This document shows positions 16,918 to 25,600 of a stretch of 32,830 bases of DNA, in pieces. Location: assembly GCA_944391725.1 (NCBI GenBank), contig CALXUQ010000017.1:1-32830 (forward strand). The letters run 5' to 3'. The translations under genes were made by a program, and so were the position numbers. Under the pieces are notes generated by a model that saw nothing but the letters and a program-made list of their open reading frames with translations, was not told where the DNA came from and ran no database searches. This DNA comes from an uncultured Alphaproteobacteria bacterium (GTDB lineage: Bacteria; Pseudomonadota; Alphaproteobacteria; RF32; CAG-239). Each line of letters starts with the position of its first letter. The stretch's first letter is position 1.

Positions 16918-18165
16918 TTATAGATTATATTCCAAATGTTTTGAGGTTTTAGTAGTTCGGATAATTCGAGGTACCATAAAGACCAAAGTTTCAGATTTAG
17001 GCGAGCTTTCCCCAAAAATTTCATTAGGAATACCGATAATCATAAAATTATCCCCGATTTTGCTGCGAATATTAAATTGGGTAATTTGCCCGCCGGTTTT
17101 TTCTAAGGTGATGTTTGAAAAGATTTTATTCCCCTGCTCCAAAGAAGCCTTTGCCAAAATGGATAAATCTGACCAAGCAGTACCTCGGGGTCCGCATTTA
17201 CCGATATCAAATCGCGAGAGCCACAAATTTGGTACCGTAATTTTTCCCTGCGACAAAATTTCGACTTTCGCCTGTTGTCCGAGATATTGCTGCAAAGTTT
17301 GGATATTAATGTCGTTAGAGGTAGTCAGCACACGGCCAATCACACCGGTTTTAGCCGTTCTAATGGTTCCGTAATCAAAAATATTGACCATATTTTGCCA
17401 GTTGATGTCACCGGATGCAGTCTGCGGATAAACTCTAAACACGCTCACATCAAAAGCCACCAATACCGGATTATCTTCAAAATAAGCAATCAGGTTTATA
17501 ATTTTCTTTTGCAAAGCAAAATCAGCGTCAAAAGAGATACTATAATCTTCCCAATCTGTTGTAATATCGGTAATACCGGCCCCGCGCAACACATCTAACA
17601 CACTCAACAAAATGGGGCGGGATTTAGGCACGTGCAAACTAAAATTAGTTTTTCTGGAAATACGCAAAGTTTTGTTTTCAGCATCATAAGTATAGTAAAT
17701 TTCCGCCGCTTCAGCAATCATTTGCACCACTTCGGAAAGCTCACCACGCAGGTTTTCGGCCGAAATACTGGCATATGGTGCATCTTTTGCAATCACTCTT
17801 ATATCCGCTTCTTTTAAGAGCTTATAAAGAGCTTTTTCTGCGGGCATTGTTTCAAAAGAAAATCCGTTCACCTCATAGCGCGGCAACATATCGTTTCGGC
17901 CGTTTCTAACGAGGTTAAAAGCCTTAACGTTAAACGGAATTGTAGTAATAATCTGTTGAGCATTCCAGTTGACAGAACAGCGCAAAGGAGCTTCCAGATC
18001 CAAATTTCTGGCCCCATCAGAGGTATGTATCGGCAATTTTTTAGGTTCTTCAATTTTAGCGGTAACCACGTTGTTAGGCATAACAATTGTCTGCTGAGGA
18101 TTTATTTTGCAAGCCGCCAGCATCAAGATTGCCGCACATCCGCAATATATATAAGCCCTATTCAT
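16918..18165 (-). CDS. Secretin-family lipoprotein (PilN-like, compact)
   Basis: A 415-aa protein with a lipoprotein signal (LAAC, Cys19), so probably lipidated at the outer membrane. Residues about 95-170 resemble the small N-terminal secretin domain (STN/N0): F-E-T-M-P-A-E-K-A-L start, helices, then an L-R-I-S strand. A second small alpha/beta domain follows to about 250. The C-terminal third ends in a GDNFMIIG strand, then ETLVFMVPRII, which matches the last strands of secretins (elvifitPrii). The usual P-x-L-G-x-L-F stretch between them is missing or very short, and the protein is shorter than R64 PilN-type secretins (about 500-560 aa). It may form a ring for the secretion channel or a pilus. 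T4SS do not normally carry a secretin, so its presence in this run of genes is notable. Confidence 0.72.
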   Translation of the reverse strand: MNRAYIYCGCAAILMLAACKINPQQTIVMPNNVVTAKIEEPKKLPIHTSDGARNLDLEAPLRCSVNWNAQQIITTIPFNVKAFNLVRNGRNDMLPRYEVNGFSFETMPAEKALYKLLKEADIRVIAKDAPYASISAENLRGELSEVVQMIAEAAEIYYTYDAENKTLRISRKTNFSLHVPKSRPILLSVLDVLRGAGITDITTDWEDYSISFDADFALQKKIINLIAYFEDNPVLVAFDVSVFRVYPQTASGDINWQNMVNIFDYGTIRTAKTGVIGRVLTTSNDINIQTLQQYLGQQAKVEILSQGKITVPNLWLSRFDIGKCGPRGTAWSDLSILAKASLEQGNKIFSNITLEKTGGQITQFNIRSKIGDNFMIIGIPNEIFGESSPKSETLVFMVPRIIRTTKTSKHLEYNL

Positions 18166-18177
18166 ATTATCTCCATA

Positions 18178-18744
18178 CTACTTTTCCGATTTTTGGTCCG
18201 GTGCCTTAATATCGGGAATGGTTTCATCATCATGTTCGTGGGTGGCATATTGAGACATATCTCCTACTTCCATGTGGTTCTCACGCAAGATTTTATCCAC
18301 CACCTCATCCATGCTCATTCCGGCGCCGACAGTGGGGTCAACGGTTTTATCCACTGCACCGAGTGCTTTTTTCATTTTTTCCAACTCACTGTCATCTTGC
18401 TTAATCATATCAGGTGAAGCATTACTGCGCAGCTCTTGTTTATATTCTTTTAGTTCTTTTTTAAGACCGTTCAGTCCGCCGGCAATTTTTTTTTCAATAT
18501 AAGGATAAAGCTCCTTATGCTCAATCAGAAAATCCCCCGTGTCACAAATTTCTTCCAACACATCTAAAATATATCCATAGAACGGATATTCCTCCACGGC
18601 AATATTGCCGGAGCGCACACATCTTGCCGCAATCCTCGAAATTGTGCGGTCCAAATAGTCGCGCAAACGGATATAGTTGTCTAAATACCACAACGTATCT
18701 TTAGAAACAGGTTCTCCATTAGGAACATTCAGATTCTCAACCAT
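18178..18744 (-). CDS. Cytoplasmic helical protein of unknown function
   Basis: A 188-aa acidic protein with no signal peptide or membrane segment, not recognised. Residues 1-110 are predicted mostly helical, with a Y-I-R-L-R-D-Y-L-D-R stretch and two cysteines. A Lys/Glu-rich helix lies near 90-110, and the C-terminal 60 residues are charged and probably disordered. The ATG at 18744 has GGTGG and AAAGG just upstream. It sits between the 861-aa gene (68-base gap) and the secretin-like gene (12-base gap). Small acidic cytoplasmic proteins in secretion loci are sometimes chaperones or adaptors, but nothing here shows that directly. Confidence 0.75.
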   Translation of the reverse strand: MVENLNVPNGEPVSKDTLWYLDNYIRLRDYLDRTISRIAARCVRSGNIAVEEYPFYGYILDVLEEICDTGDFLIEHKELYPYIEKKIAGGLNGLKKELKEYKQELRSNASPDMIKQDDSELEKMKKALGAVDKTVDPTVGAGMSMDEVVDKILRENHMEVGDMSQYATHEHDDETIPDIKAPDQKSEK

Positions 18745-18812
18745 ATTTTACCACCTTTCACTAACTTTAATTTAATTTAGCAAAATTGGTTTGTAAATCA
18801 CTTTTTCGGTTA

Positions 18813-21398
18813 TCATACGCTGATGTTATTAACCAGATACGGGTCGGGAACATTTTCGTGATTTCTTAGTTCTGCAATACCAATTTCGGCAGTTTGCATC
18901 ACATCGGCTGTCGGATTTGCCGCCTTAATTGTTGCTAACAGTTCGGCACTGCTTAATGCCTGCGGTATTGCTTTGTCCGGCGTGGCTGTTTCCTCACTGT
19001 TAGCATTTTCGACATTCTCGACTATTTGTTCCGAATTTTCTTCAAGGTGGTTTTCAGTTATATTTTCGATGGTTGGAGCAGGTGCCGATTGTGTTTCGTT
19101 AGGCTCTGTTAGTTCTTCGGCAACATCAGTTTCAGTCGTTTCTGCTTCATTGATGGTTTCAGCCAGCACCTCATGCGGGGCGGAAGTCTCGTCGTCCGAT
19201 ACTTCGGCATCTGAGCTGTCATCTTCCTCATATTCCCATTCCCAATCTTGCCCTTCTAGGCCCTGAGCATCTGAGGAGTTGTCATCTTCTTCATATTCCC
19301 ACTCCCAATCTTGGCCTTCCAGCCCCTGAGCATCTGAGGAGTTGTCATCTTCCTCATATTCCCACTCCCAGTCTTGGCCTTCCAGCCCCTGAGGTTCTGA
19401 GGAGTTGTCATCTTCTTCATATTCCCATTCCCAATCACCATCATCATTTGACGTTGTGTGGGTGGCTGTTAAATTTGCGCTCTCAACTTCTGCATTTTCC
19501 TCATCATTATTTCCAAAGCCCCAATCTGCTCCCGAAACTTGTTTAGGCTCGTCAAGCGGCACAGGTTCAAACTCAGATTTAATATATTCCGCCACATCTT
19601 TTTTGATGTTTCGTGAAGAACTTTGCGGATTTTGCTCTTTTTCGTCAAGCTCACCATTTTGTTGTTTTGCCGCCTCAATAGATTTCTGAATATATGATTG
19701 TCCGTCCGCAAGCATCTCATCACGATTATTATCCTCAATACTAGCCTTAAGCTCAGCTTGAGCATTTTTTGCTTTTTCGGATATAATGGACTGATAAACC
19801 GGCAAATTTAATTGTATATTATGTTCTTGAAATTTTTTAAACGTATCCACAATAGTATCAACGGAAGATTTTTGGCTTTCTTTCAAAGCCAAAGAAATAA
19901 TGGTAGAAAGCGCACTGGTTTGCTGTCTGGACAATTCCTGAAAGATATCGGCCTGAGCTTGAGCCACTTTAGTCACAATCTCCTTAATTGATTCGCTGGA
20001 ATAAAATTGGGAGCTATCTTTTTTCTTATCTTTTGCGGTTTCGGCACTATTTTGAATTGTCAACAATTTCAACAATTCTTTTTGAGTATCTTTAATGGCC
20101 TGCGCAATTTCCCGATTTTCCGATTTCCGACTATCGCTAAGGCTACGCAGCGTTTTGGTAAATTCTTGAGTGATTTTTTCAAATTTTTCACTATTGTCAG
20201 CAACGCTGGGTGCCAAAATCTGTGCCGGAATAAACTGCGGCTGCATTATAGGCGACTGCTGTGCATTATTTTTAGGATTAGGTTTAGAATTATCGGTAGG
20301 TTTGTCGGCCTTTTCCTTGCGCATAACATCTTGGAACCCGGCAATTAATTTTTCTGTCTGTTCCTGATGTTTTTTTTCAGAAATCTCAAAAGTTTTGGTT
20401 AAGGCATTGGTAATAACATCGGCCAAATCCGTTCCGGCCGAGAGCTTAATTTGCTGAGGTTTGGATGCCGCTGCCGTGTTCACACTATCCAACAGTGGCT
20501 TTAGTCCGTTCACCATTGCCTTGGCCAAAGCATCTACATCCACACCCTTGTTTTCGCGTATTGCCTTGACCAGTTCTTTCATGTCGGCATCATAAGTCTG
20601 CGGCTGTGAAAAATTCCCCGGCTTGACCACTTTAGCAATCGTTTCGGCAATACTTTTTGCTAAAGAAGATTCGTTAATTGCGCTGGGAGGCGTGACGGTT
20701 GGTGCGGCCAAATTAAAACCATCTGGCAGTTCAATTTTACGGCTCTCGCGTACGGCTTTTATGAGTTCTTGAATATCTGCTTTTTTGTTGGCATCGGAAA
20801 ATTGCAATGCCTGAGAAAAAGCCCGCGCCAATGCGGCGGCAAATTTTTCATCGGGTACGATTTTGCCGGTAGCTCCGGTTTCCTGCAGTTTTTTTAATAT
20901 CTGATCCAGATTTGAGCTCTGAGAAGCACTGGCCGCCATTAAGGCACTTGATACCGATTGTGACAAAACCTGAGCAAAGCTGGCATCTGCCACAATTTTT
21001 GCCTCTCCGCTGACAAATTGTGTCGTAGTGTTAGGGGTAGTTTGCGGAGAGTTTTTGGCTCTGGATAATGGTGAATCTTTAGTTTCATTGCTAGGTGTTG
21101 CAACAGGTTTTATGGCGGCTTTACCATCACTACTCCGTTGCATTCCGCGGCTGATTTCTAGTTCATCAACATACTCCTGCAACAACGAACCTCCGGGCAA
21201 ATTTCCGAAAGAACCGCGGATTTCCGGAGGCAGAGCTAAAATCATGGAGTTAAATTCTTCACGCCGCTGCTGGTCAAAAATATGCAACTGGCGGAAAATG
21301 TTCAAAAAGCGCTGAGCAACGAGAATAGGATCCTCATCGCCTTTATTTTTTCCGATAAGTTTTTTAATATCGGATGCCTCTTTGAGTTCTTCCACCAA
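18813..21398 (-). CDS. Large cytoplasmic coiled-coil protein with acidic Trp-rich tandem repeats
   Basis: An 861-aa hydrophilic protein without signal peptide or membrane segment, not recognised. The start is TTG at 21398, with GGA about 8 bases upstream; a GTG follows at once and could be used instead. The N-terminal 95 residues look globular (ending near E-L-E-I-S-R-G). Residues about 120-600 are Ala/Lys/Gln-rich with several diverged helical segments of the type F-A-x-A-L-A-x-A-F/M plus I-x-E-L-I/V-K-A-I/V-R-E, probably weak repeats. Residues about 654-727 are four tandem copies of a 21-residue acidic unit (DWEWEYEEDDNSS core), followed by a Glu/Thr-rich stretch and a short C-terminal end. 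It leads a four-gene run with the secretin-like gene. It could be a secreted effector or a scaffold; neither is shown. Confidence 0.8.
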   Translation of the reverse strand: MVEELKEASDIKKLIGKNKGDEDPILVAQRFLNIFRQLHIFDQQRREEFNSMILALPPEIRGSFGNLPGGSLLQEYVDELEISRGMQRSSDGKAAIKPVATPSNETKDSPLSRAKNSPQTTPNTTTQFVSGEAKIVADASFAQVLSQSVSSALMAASASQSSNLDQILKKLQETGATGKIVPDEKFAAALARAFSQALQFSDANKKADIQELIKAVRESRKIELPDGFNLAAPTVTPPSAINESSLAKSIAETIAKVVKPGNFSQPQTYDADMKELVKAIRENKGVDVDALAKAMVNGLKPLLDSVNTAAASKPQQIKLSAGTDLADVITNALTKTFEISEKKHQEQTEKLIAGFQDVMRKEKADKPTDNSKPNPKNNAQQSPIMQPQFIPAQILAPSVADNSEKFEKITQEFTKTLRSLSDSRKSENREIAQAIKDTQKELLKLLTIQNSAETAKDKKKDSSQFYSSESIKEIVTKVAQAQADIFQELSRQQTSALSTIISLALKESQKSSVDTIVDTFKKFQEHNIQLNLPVYQSIISEKAKNAQAELKASIEDNNRDEMLADGQSYIQKSIEAAKQQNGELDEKEQNPQSSSRNIKKDVAEYIKSEFEPVPLDEPKQVSGADWGFGNNDEENAEVESANLTATHTTSNDDGDWEWEYEEDDNSSEPQGLEGQDWEWEYEEDDNSSDAQGLEGQDWEWEYEEDDNSSDAQGLEGQDWEWEYEEDDSSDAEVSDDETSAPHEVLAETINEAETTETDVAEELTEPNETQSAPAPTIENITENHLEENSEQIVENVENANSEETATPDKAIPQALSSAELLATIKAANPTADVMQTAEIGIAELRNHENVPDPYLVNNISV
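19218..19437 (-). repeat. 63-bp tandem repeat, about 3.5 copies, inside the 861-aa gene
   Basis: Units begin at 19218, 19281, 19344 and 19407, exactly 63 bases apart, and are nearly identical in DNA. They encode a 21-residue unit with core DWEWEYEEDDNSS and linker QGLEGQ. The period keeps the frame, and the near-identity shows recent expansion. Copy number is expected to vary between strains. Confidence 0.95.
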
Positions 21399-21449
21399 TG
21401 TAATTGTCCGTCGTTATTAAACCTAAATCCACCTAACAGCCACAATCCT

Positions 21450-21479
21450 AGCATATAGCCGTAAATTTCAGGTTAACAA
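21450..21479 (-). promoter_or_regulatory. Candidate promoter of the 861-aa gene run
   Basis: Read on the minus strand, TTGTTA (21474-21479) and TATGCT (21450-21455) are 18 bases apart, giving a leader of about 45 bases before the TTG start. The spacer 21399-21530 has no gene. The match is moderate; the palindrome immediately upstream strengthens the case for a regulated promoter. Confidence 0.35.
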
Positions 21480-21483
21480 AATA

Positions 21484-21504
21484 GGTATATTTTCAAAATA
21501 TGCC
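21484..21504. promoter_or_regulatory. 21-bp near-perfect palindrome, candidate operator
   Basis: GGTATATTTT, a central C, then AAAATATGCC: the two 10-base arms match at 9 positions. It lies just upstream of the candidate -35 of the 861-aa gene and only about 75 bases from the end of the neighbouring HTH regulator gene, so it is a natural candidate binding site for that regulator. Confidence 0.4.
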
Positions 21505-21530
21505 GAGAGATTTTTAAGTTTGTCCACAAA

Positions 21531-21564
21531 AAAAATCTCCGTTTGGTTTCAAACGGAGATTTTT
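21531..21564 (-). terminator. Strong intrinsic terminator of the HTH regulator gene
   Basis: A 15-bp perfect stem: AAAAATCTCCGTTTG (21531-21545) and its complement at 21550-21564, with the 4-base loop GTTT. On the minus strand the stem ends in a run of eight T, 16 bases after the regulator stop codon. It also has T residues on the plus strand, so it may be bidirectional. It separates the regulator transcript from the next gene run. Confidence 0.93.
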
Positions 21565-21579
21565 GATAGTTAGATTCGC

Positions 21580-22551
21580 TTAGAGATAGATTGCTACCAC
21601 CTTATGAACATTAATCAAATCATCATTTCCGATTTCAATACGTTCATCCGGATTCCAGCGCAAGCCGTAAAGAGCACCGTTTTCATCTTCACGAATACTC
21701 ACCAGTTTAGCCTCTTCTTCGTTAGCATAAAACACGGCAATATCTCCCACACTGACCACATCTTGGGGGTCCACAAACAAGATAGAGCGTGTCGGCAACA
21801 AACTACCCAAACGCCGTGTGCACAAGTTAAGTGCATAAGCATCTTTTTTATTGTAGAGATGAGGCGGACGGGCCACTTTTTTGGTTTCCTGATCAAAATC
21901 GACCAAGATATCGCCGTTTTTACCGGCCACACCGTATACCGACATTTTCAACGCATCTTGCGAAGGAGTGTTAAAGGTAGAGATTGCACCCCTTGGTGAA
22001 GACAGCAATTTATATTTGGCATCATTGCGCTGAATGATTTCATCAAGCAGGCCCTTATCTTCCAAAGATTTAATATTTTCTTTGAGTTCATCTGGAGCCA
22101 TATTAAGAGCTTTAGCAATATTTTTGAACTCTTTATCCGAAACCTCACGTTGTCCCATTTCGATACGGTGATAAACCGACAAGGTCATATCGGCACTTTC
22201 TGCCACCTCAATCAGGGTAAGATTTTTATCATTACGGATTTGTCTTAATCCAGCACCAAGAGTTTTCAAGCCGGTTTTTTCATTAATTTTATTTCTTCTT
22301 TCTTGTTCTCTGCGCCAAGCCTGAACAATTTCCTGTTGAGAGTTTTGTTCATTGACAAACAAGTCCTGCAAAGGGCAGTCCAAAAATTCAGCCACCCGAA
22401 CCAACTGTTCTTGGTCAACGCGTCTATAACCTTTTTCGATTTTCGAAATCGCCGACAAGCTGACCGACAAATGATCCGCCAATTCCTGCATGGAACGGCC
22501 TCTCAGTCTGCGATACATTCTGATTTGGTTAGGGAAAATAATTTCTTCCAT
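21580..22551 (-). CDS. Transcriptional regulator: two XRE-type HTH domains and an inactive S24/LexA-like domain
   Basis: A 323-aa DNA-binding protein. HTH 1 is near residues 8-62 (QELADHLSVSLSAISKIEKG), HTH 2 near 100-155 (TLIEVAESADMTLSVYHRIE), and a C-terminal domain near 205-323 has the S24 peptidase (LexA/CI) pattern: YALNL...ILFVDPQDVVSVGDIAVFY, A-K-L-V, and R-W-N-P-D. In active members the first strand leads into G-D-S-M with catalytic Ser; here the aligned residues are T-R-R-L, so Ser is replaced by Arg247, while the Lys region (K282) remains. Self-cleavage is therefore unlikely; the domain probably serves for dimerisation. The ATG has GAGG 8 bases upstream. The gene has its own terminator and stands between two T4SS gene runs, suggesting a local regulator, though a role elsewhere cannot be excluded. 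Confidence 0.88.
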   Translation of the reverse strand: MEEIIFPNQIRMYRRLRGRSMQELADHLSVSLSAISKIEKGYRRVDQEQLVRVAEFLDCPLQDLFVNEQNSQQEIVQAWRREQERRNKINEKTGLKTLGAGLRQIRNDKNLTLIEVAESADMTLSVYHRIEMGQREVSDKEFKNIAKALNMAPDELKENIKSLEDKGLLDEIIQRNDAKYKLLSSPRGAISTFNTPSQDALKMSVYGVAGKNGDILVDFDQETKKVARPPHLYNKKDAYALNLCTRRLGSLLPTRSILFVDPQDVVSVGDIAVFYANEEEAKLVSIREDENGALYGLRWNPDERIEIGNDDLINVHKVVAIYL

Positions 22552-22598
22552 TTACTTATCCTCTTGATAAATTAAGACATACATACTTAACTATAAGC

Positions 22599-22628
22599 AT
22601 ATTAATATCACAAATCCGAAAAAATCAA
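22599..22628 (-). promoter_or_regulatory. Candidate promoter and palindrome upstream of the HTH regulator
   Basis: On the minus strand TTGATT (22623-22628) and TAATAT (22599-22604) are 18 bases apart, with a leader of about 40 bases. The perfect palindrome ATATTAATAT (22599-22608) overlaps the -10 hexamer and would suit self-repression. The spacer 22552-22695 has no gene. Confidence 0.33.
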
Positions 22629-22695
22629 GAAAATAGTACAAAAAAAGCCAATTTGTGTACAATTATCGAAATCATGGAATAAAAAACTGCCAAAA

Positions 22696-25600
22696 TTATC
22701 TATAACCTTCGTTGCGCATTCGTTTAATCTCCTCAATTTCCTCTTCGGAAAGTCCGACAAATTCATTATCGCGAGTAAGAATAACCTCACCCTGATTGCG
22801 CAGATAGTTACCCAAACGAGTAAACAAATTGCGAGGTTTTTGTTTGGAAAATTCCTCCAGATTATTGTTGTTGGGATGTTCCTTAAATTGCTTTTTGATG
22901 TCTGCAATCTGCTCTTGTGACATTCCGACAAAAGCGACAGATTCTTTGGGCATGAAACTGGCTAATCGTCCTTGATAATCAATCGGTGGGCGATTGTGGT
23001 TGCGTGTATAATTATTATTGATGGCAAATCTGGTTTGTTGCTCACTTTTGGGCACCACGTTACCGTTAGCGTCAAGCTTGCGTTTGTCCACACTGTTGAC
23101 CACGCCGTTACTAAACATCACGGTAGATTCGCGCACGCCTTTTTTGTTTGGTTTTTCGAGTCTTTCGTAGGTAGTAATCACTTGGCCGCTTTCTTGATCA
23201 ATCTTCATGCTGAAGTTATGAGTCGTGCCGTCATTTTCAACTTTGGTTAGCGTGATGGCCCCATCGGGCGTATTAGTTACTGTTCCTTGGTCTGCCATAT
23301 TATTAAGGATGTTCACGCGGTTCATCATATCGGGCATCCTCTGGCGCATTACCTCCATCATCATTGCCTCTCCGGCAATTTTTGGATCAAGCCCAGGGGT
23401 ACTGCGCAGCGCATTTGCCGCCTGCATATTTATTTTGCCGTCCGCTCTCAGAATTTTCCGTATTTCTTTATCGATAATTCTGATATCGCGTTTAACTTCA
23501 TTACCATTGGCATCGACAATGCTTTTAACCGTAATCGGCCCATAGTTTTGAGTATTTTGGGTTCCGTTTTTGAGGTTACGCGCACCCGAAGTATTATCGG
23601 CAATAATTTGGCCTTGAGCATTAATCGTGACCGACTTATCCTTCATTTTTCCAAACAATCCCGAACGTTCTTGGTAGCTATAAGTCGTATTACCCTCTGC
23701 ATCTTTGGTTTCCGAGTAGTTGGCTTTATTTTTGAAATCGCCGCTCATAAACTTGTTGGCTTTAACGGTTTGGCTGTGAGCTTTAATAGTTTTTTTGGCG
23801 GCATCGACCTGATTGCCGATTGCTCCTCCGAGTGCTCCCAACCCGATTTTGTTATTAATTGCGCCAAGCGCCGGAGCCGCGATTCTGGTGGTGGCATTTT
23901 TTGCGCCGCTGGCGGCCAAAGTACCGATGGTCGAGCCGATATTGGTGCTGGAAACACTGGAGGCAAAGCGGTGAGCAAATTGCGCAATTTGTCCCAACAC
24001 TGCCCAACCGAGCAAAATCACAAATACCAGCTGCAAAAAGAGTACACCGGTCCAGCTGAGTTGCAACAGAGCTTCTTTCCAAATTCCCTCATTATTAATT
24101 TCATCAAGTGCCCCCAGAGCCTCACCGACACTGTTTTCAATTGCCGTAATCAAAATCATCATAATAATGGTCAGGAAGACAAAGTGGAACATGGAGCTGA
24201 GGAAGGTCTCCCACACTTTGGTCACATAACTGCGCGTTGCTTTGAATGTATAAGCCCCGATGGCCGCGGGCAAGAGGGCGCAGGCAACTGCCAGCTGAAT
24301 AACGGCATCAAGCATTAGGAATGGGAAAATCACCAATAACACCAACCCCGAGAGCCACATTCCGATTCCCGACAACAAATATCCCGGGTGAGGCAGACGC
24401 AAGATAGAAAAGTGCTCAATGAATATCCCCACACAAATTGCCGAAGAACCGGCCACCATCACATCTAAGATTCTATCTTGGATAGCCGCCACCGTGCACA
24501 AAATGCTAATCCCCATGGAGGCCGGCAAACCACCCTCATTTATGTCTGTGGCAATATTATAAGTATCGGTACATTCCACCGAACTTTGCATCACCAACTG
24601 TGCCAGCTTAAAGCCCGTATTAAAGATTGGCTCCAATGCCATTTGGAGGAAGTAGTTAGAGTCGCTTTTCAAGAAAATAAACACAATTAAGAACACGAAA
24701 GTCTGGTTTAAGAGACTTTTGAGCAAGGTCGGAGCATCTTTACTTTCCAGAGCAGAAACGTGCGCCAAAACCTGTACCGCGAGCCAAACTGCAAAAGCAA
24801 CCGCCACCACAATGGCCACCCAAGGAGCCAAAGTTTCAAATGAGGCTTGAGCAATATTGCTGGCCGTTAAAAACGCCGCCCGAAACAGATTGCAAAACAG
24901 ACAGGTCTTAATTTTTTGTTTGAGCACTTTAGGCAAGCAGTCCTTGTCATTGTGTCCATCGTTAGCCGGAGAATCAATATTCCCGGTCACGCCGGTCAAT
25001 TCCGGCACATTGGGACGGGCACTGCCGCTATTCCCGCCGCCGCTGCCGACATTGATTCCTCCCGCACCGGTATTATAACCGCCTCCGTTTGCCGTACCGT
25101 TACCGCCATCAACCGCATTTTGGTGCATTGCCGCAATTTGCTCATCCGGTGTACAAACCACGCTTGAGGCATCATCGCCATAAGGATCGACCTCCACTCC
25201 GTTTTTCTGAATTTCATAGTGCAGGTGGGCTCCGGTTGAACCACCGGTATTACCGACAAAACCGATAATTTGTCCTTTTTTAACATGAGTTCCTACCCCC
25301 ACACCGCTGGCAAAACAAGCCATATGTGCATAGAGCATGGTAGTCCCGGCCGGACTATCGGCTTTGAGTTTAATCATATTTCCATAACCGGTTCCCTTAG
25401 CCGCATTATATTGGTATCTCATATCGATAATAACACCGTCAGCTCCGGCATAGATTGGGGTTCCGGCGGTGGTAGCATAGTCCACACCTTTGTGTCCGGT
25501 CCATTTCCCGGTAATTGGATGGATGCGGTAGCCGTATGGGTCAGACACGCGGTTAACTTTTCCGAGCGGAGAAGCATCAACGCAAGAAGAACTGGCATCA

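Noticed and set aside
19218..19437. CRISPR-like array
   Set aside because: The 63-bp units are contiguous, in frame and have no unique spacers.
22640..22695. Intrinsic terminator after the virB6 operon
   Set aside because: There is a T-run on the minus strand but only a weak imperfect stem before it, so it is not convincing.
23287..24318. 343-aa open frame on the plus strand
   Set aside because: It lies entirely antisense to the M23-VirB6 gene, shows no domain pattern and has a composition typical of a shadow frame.
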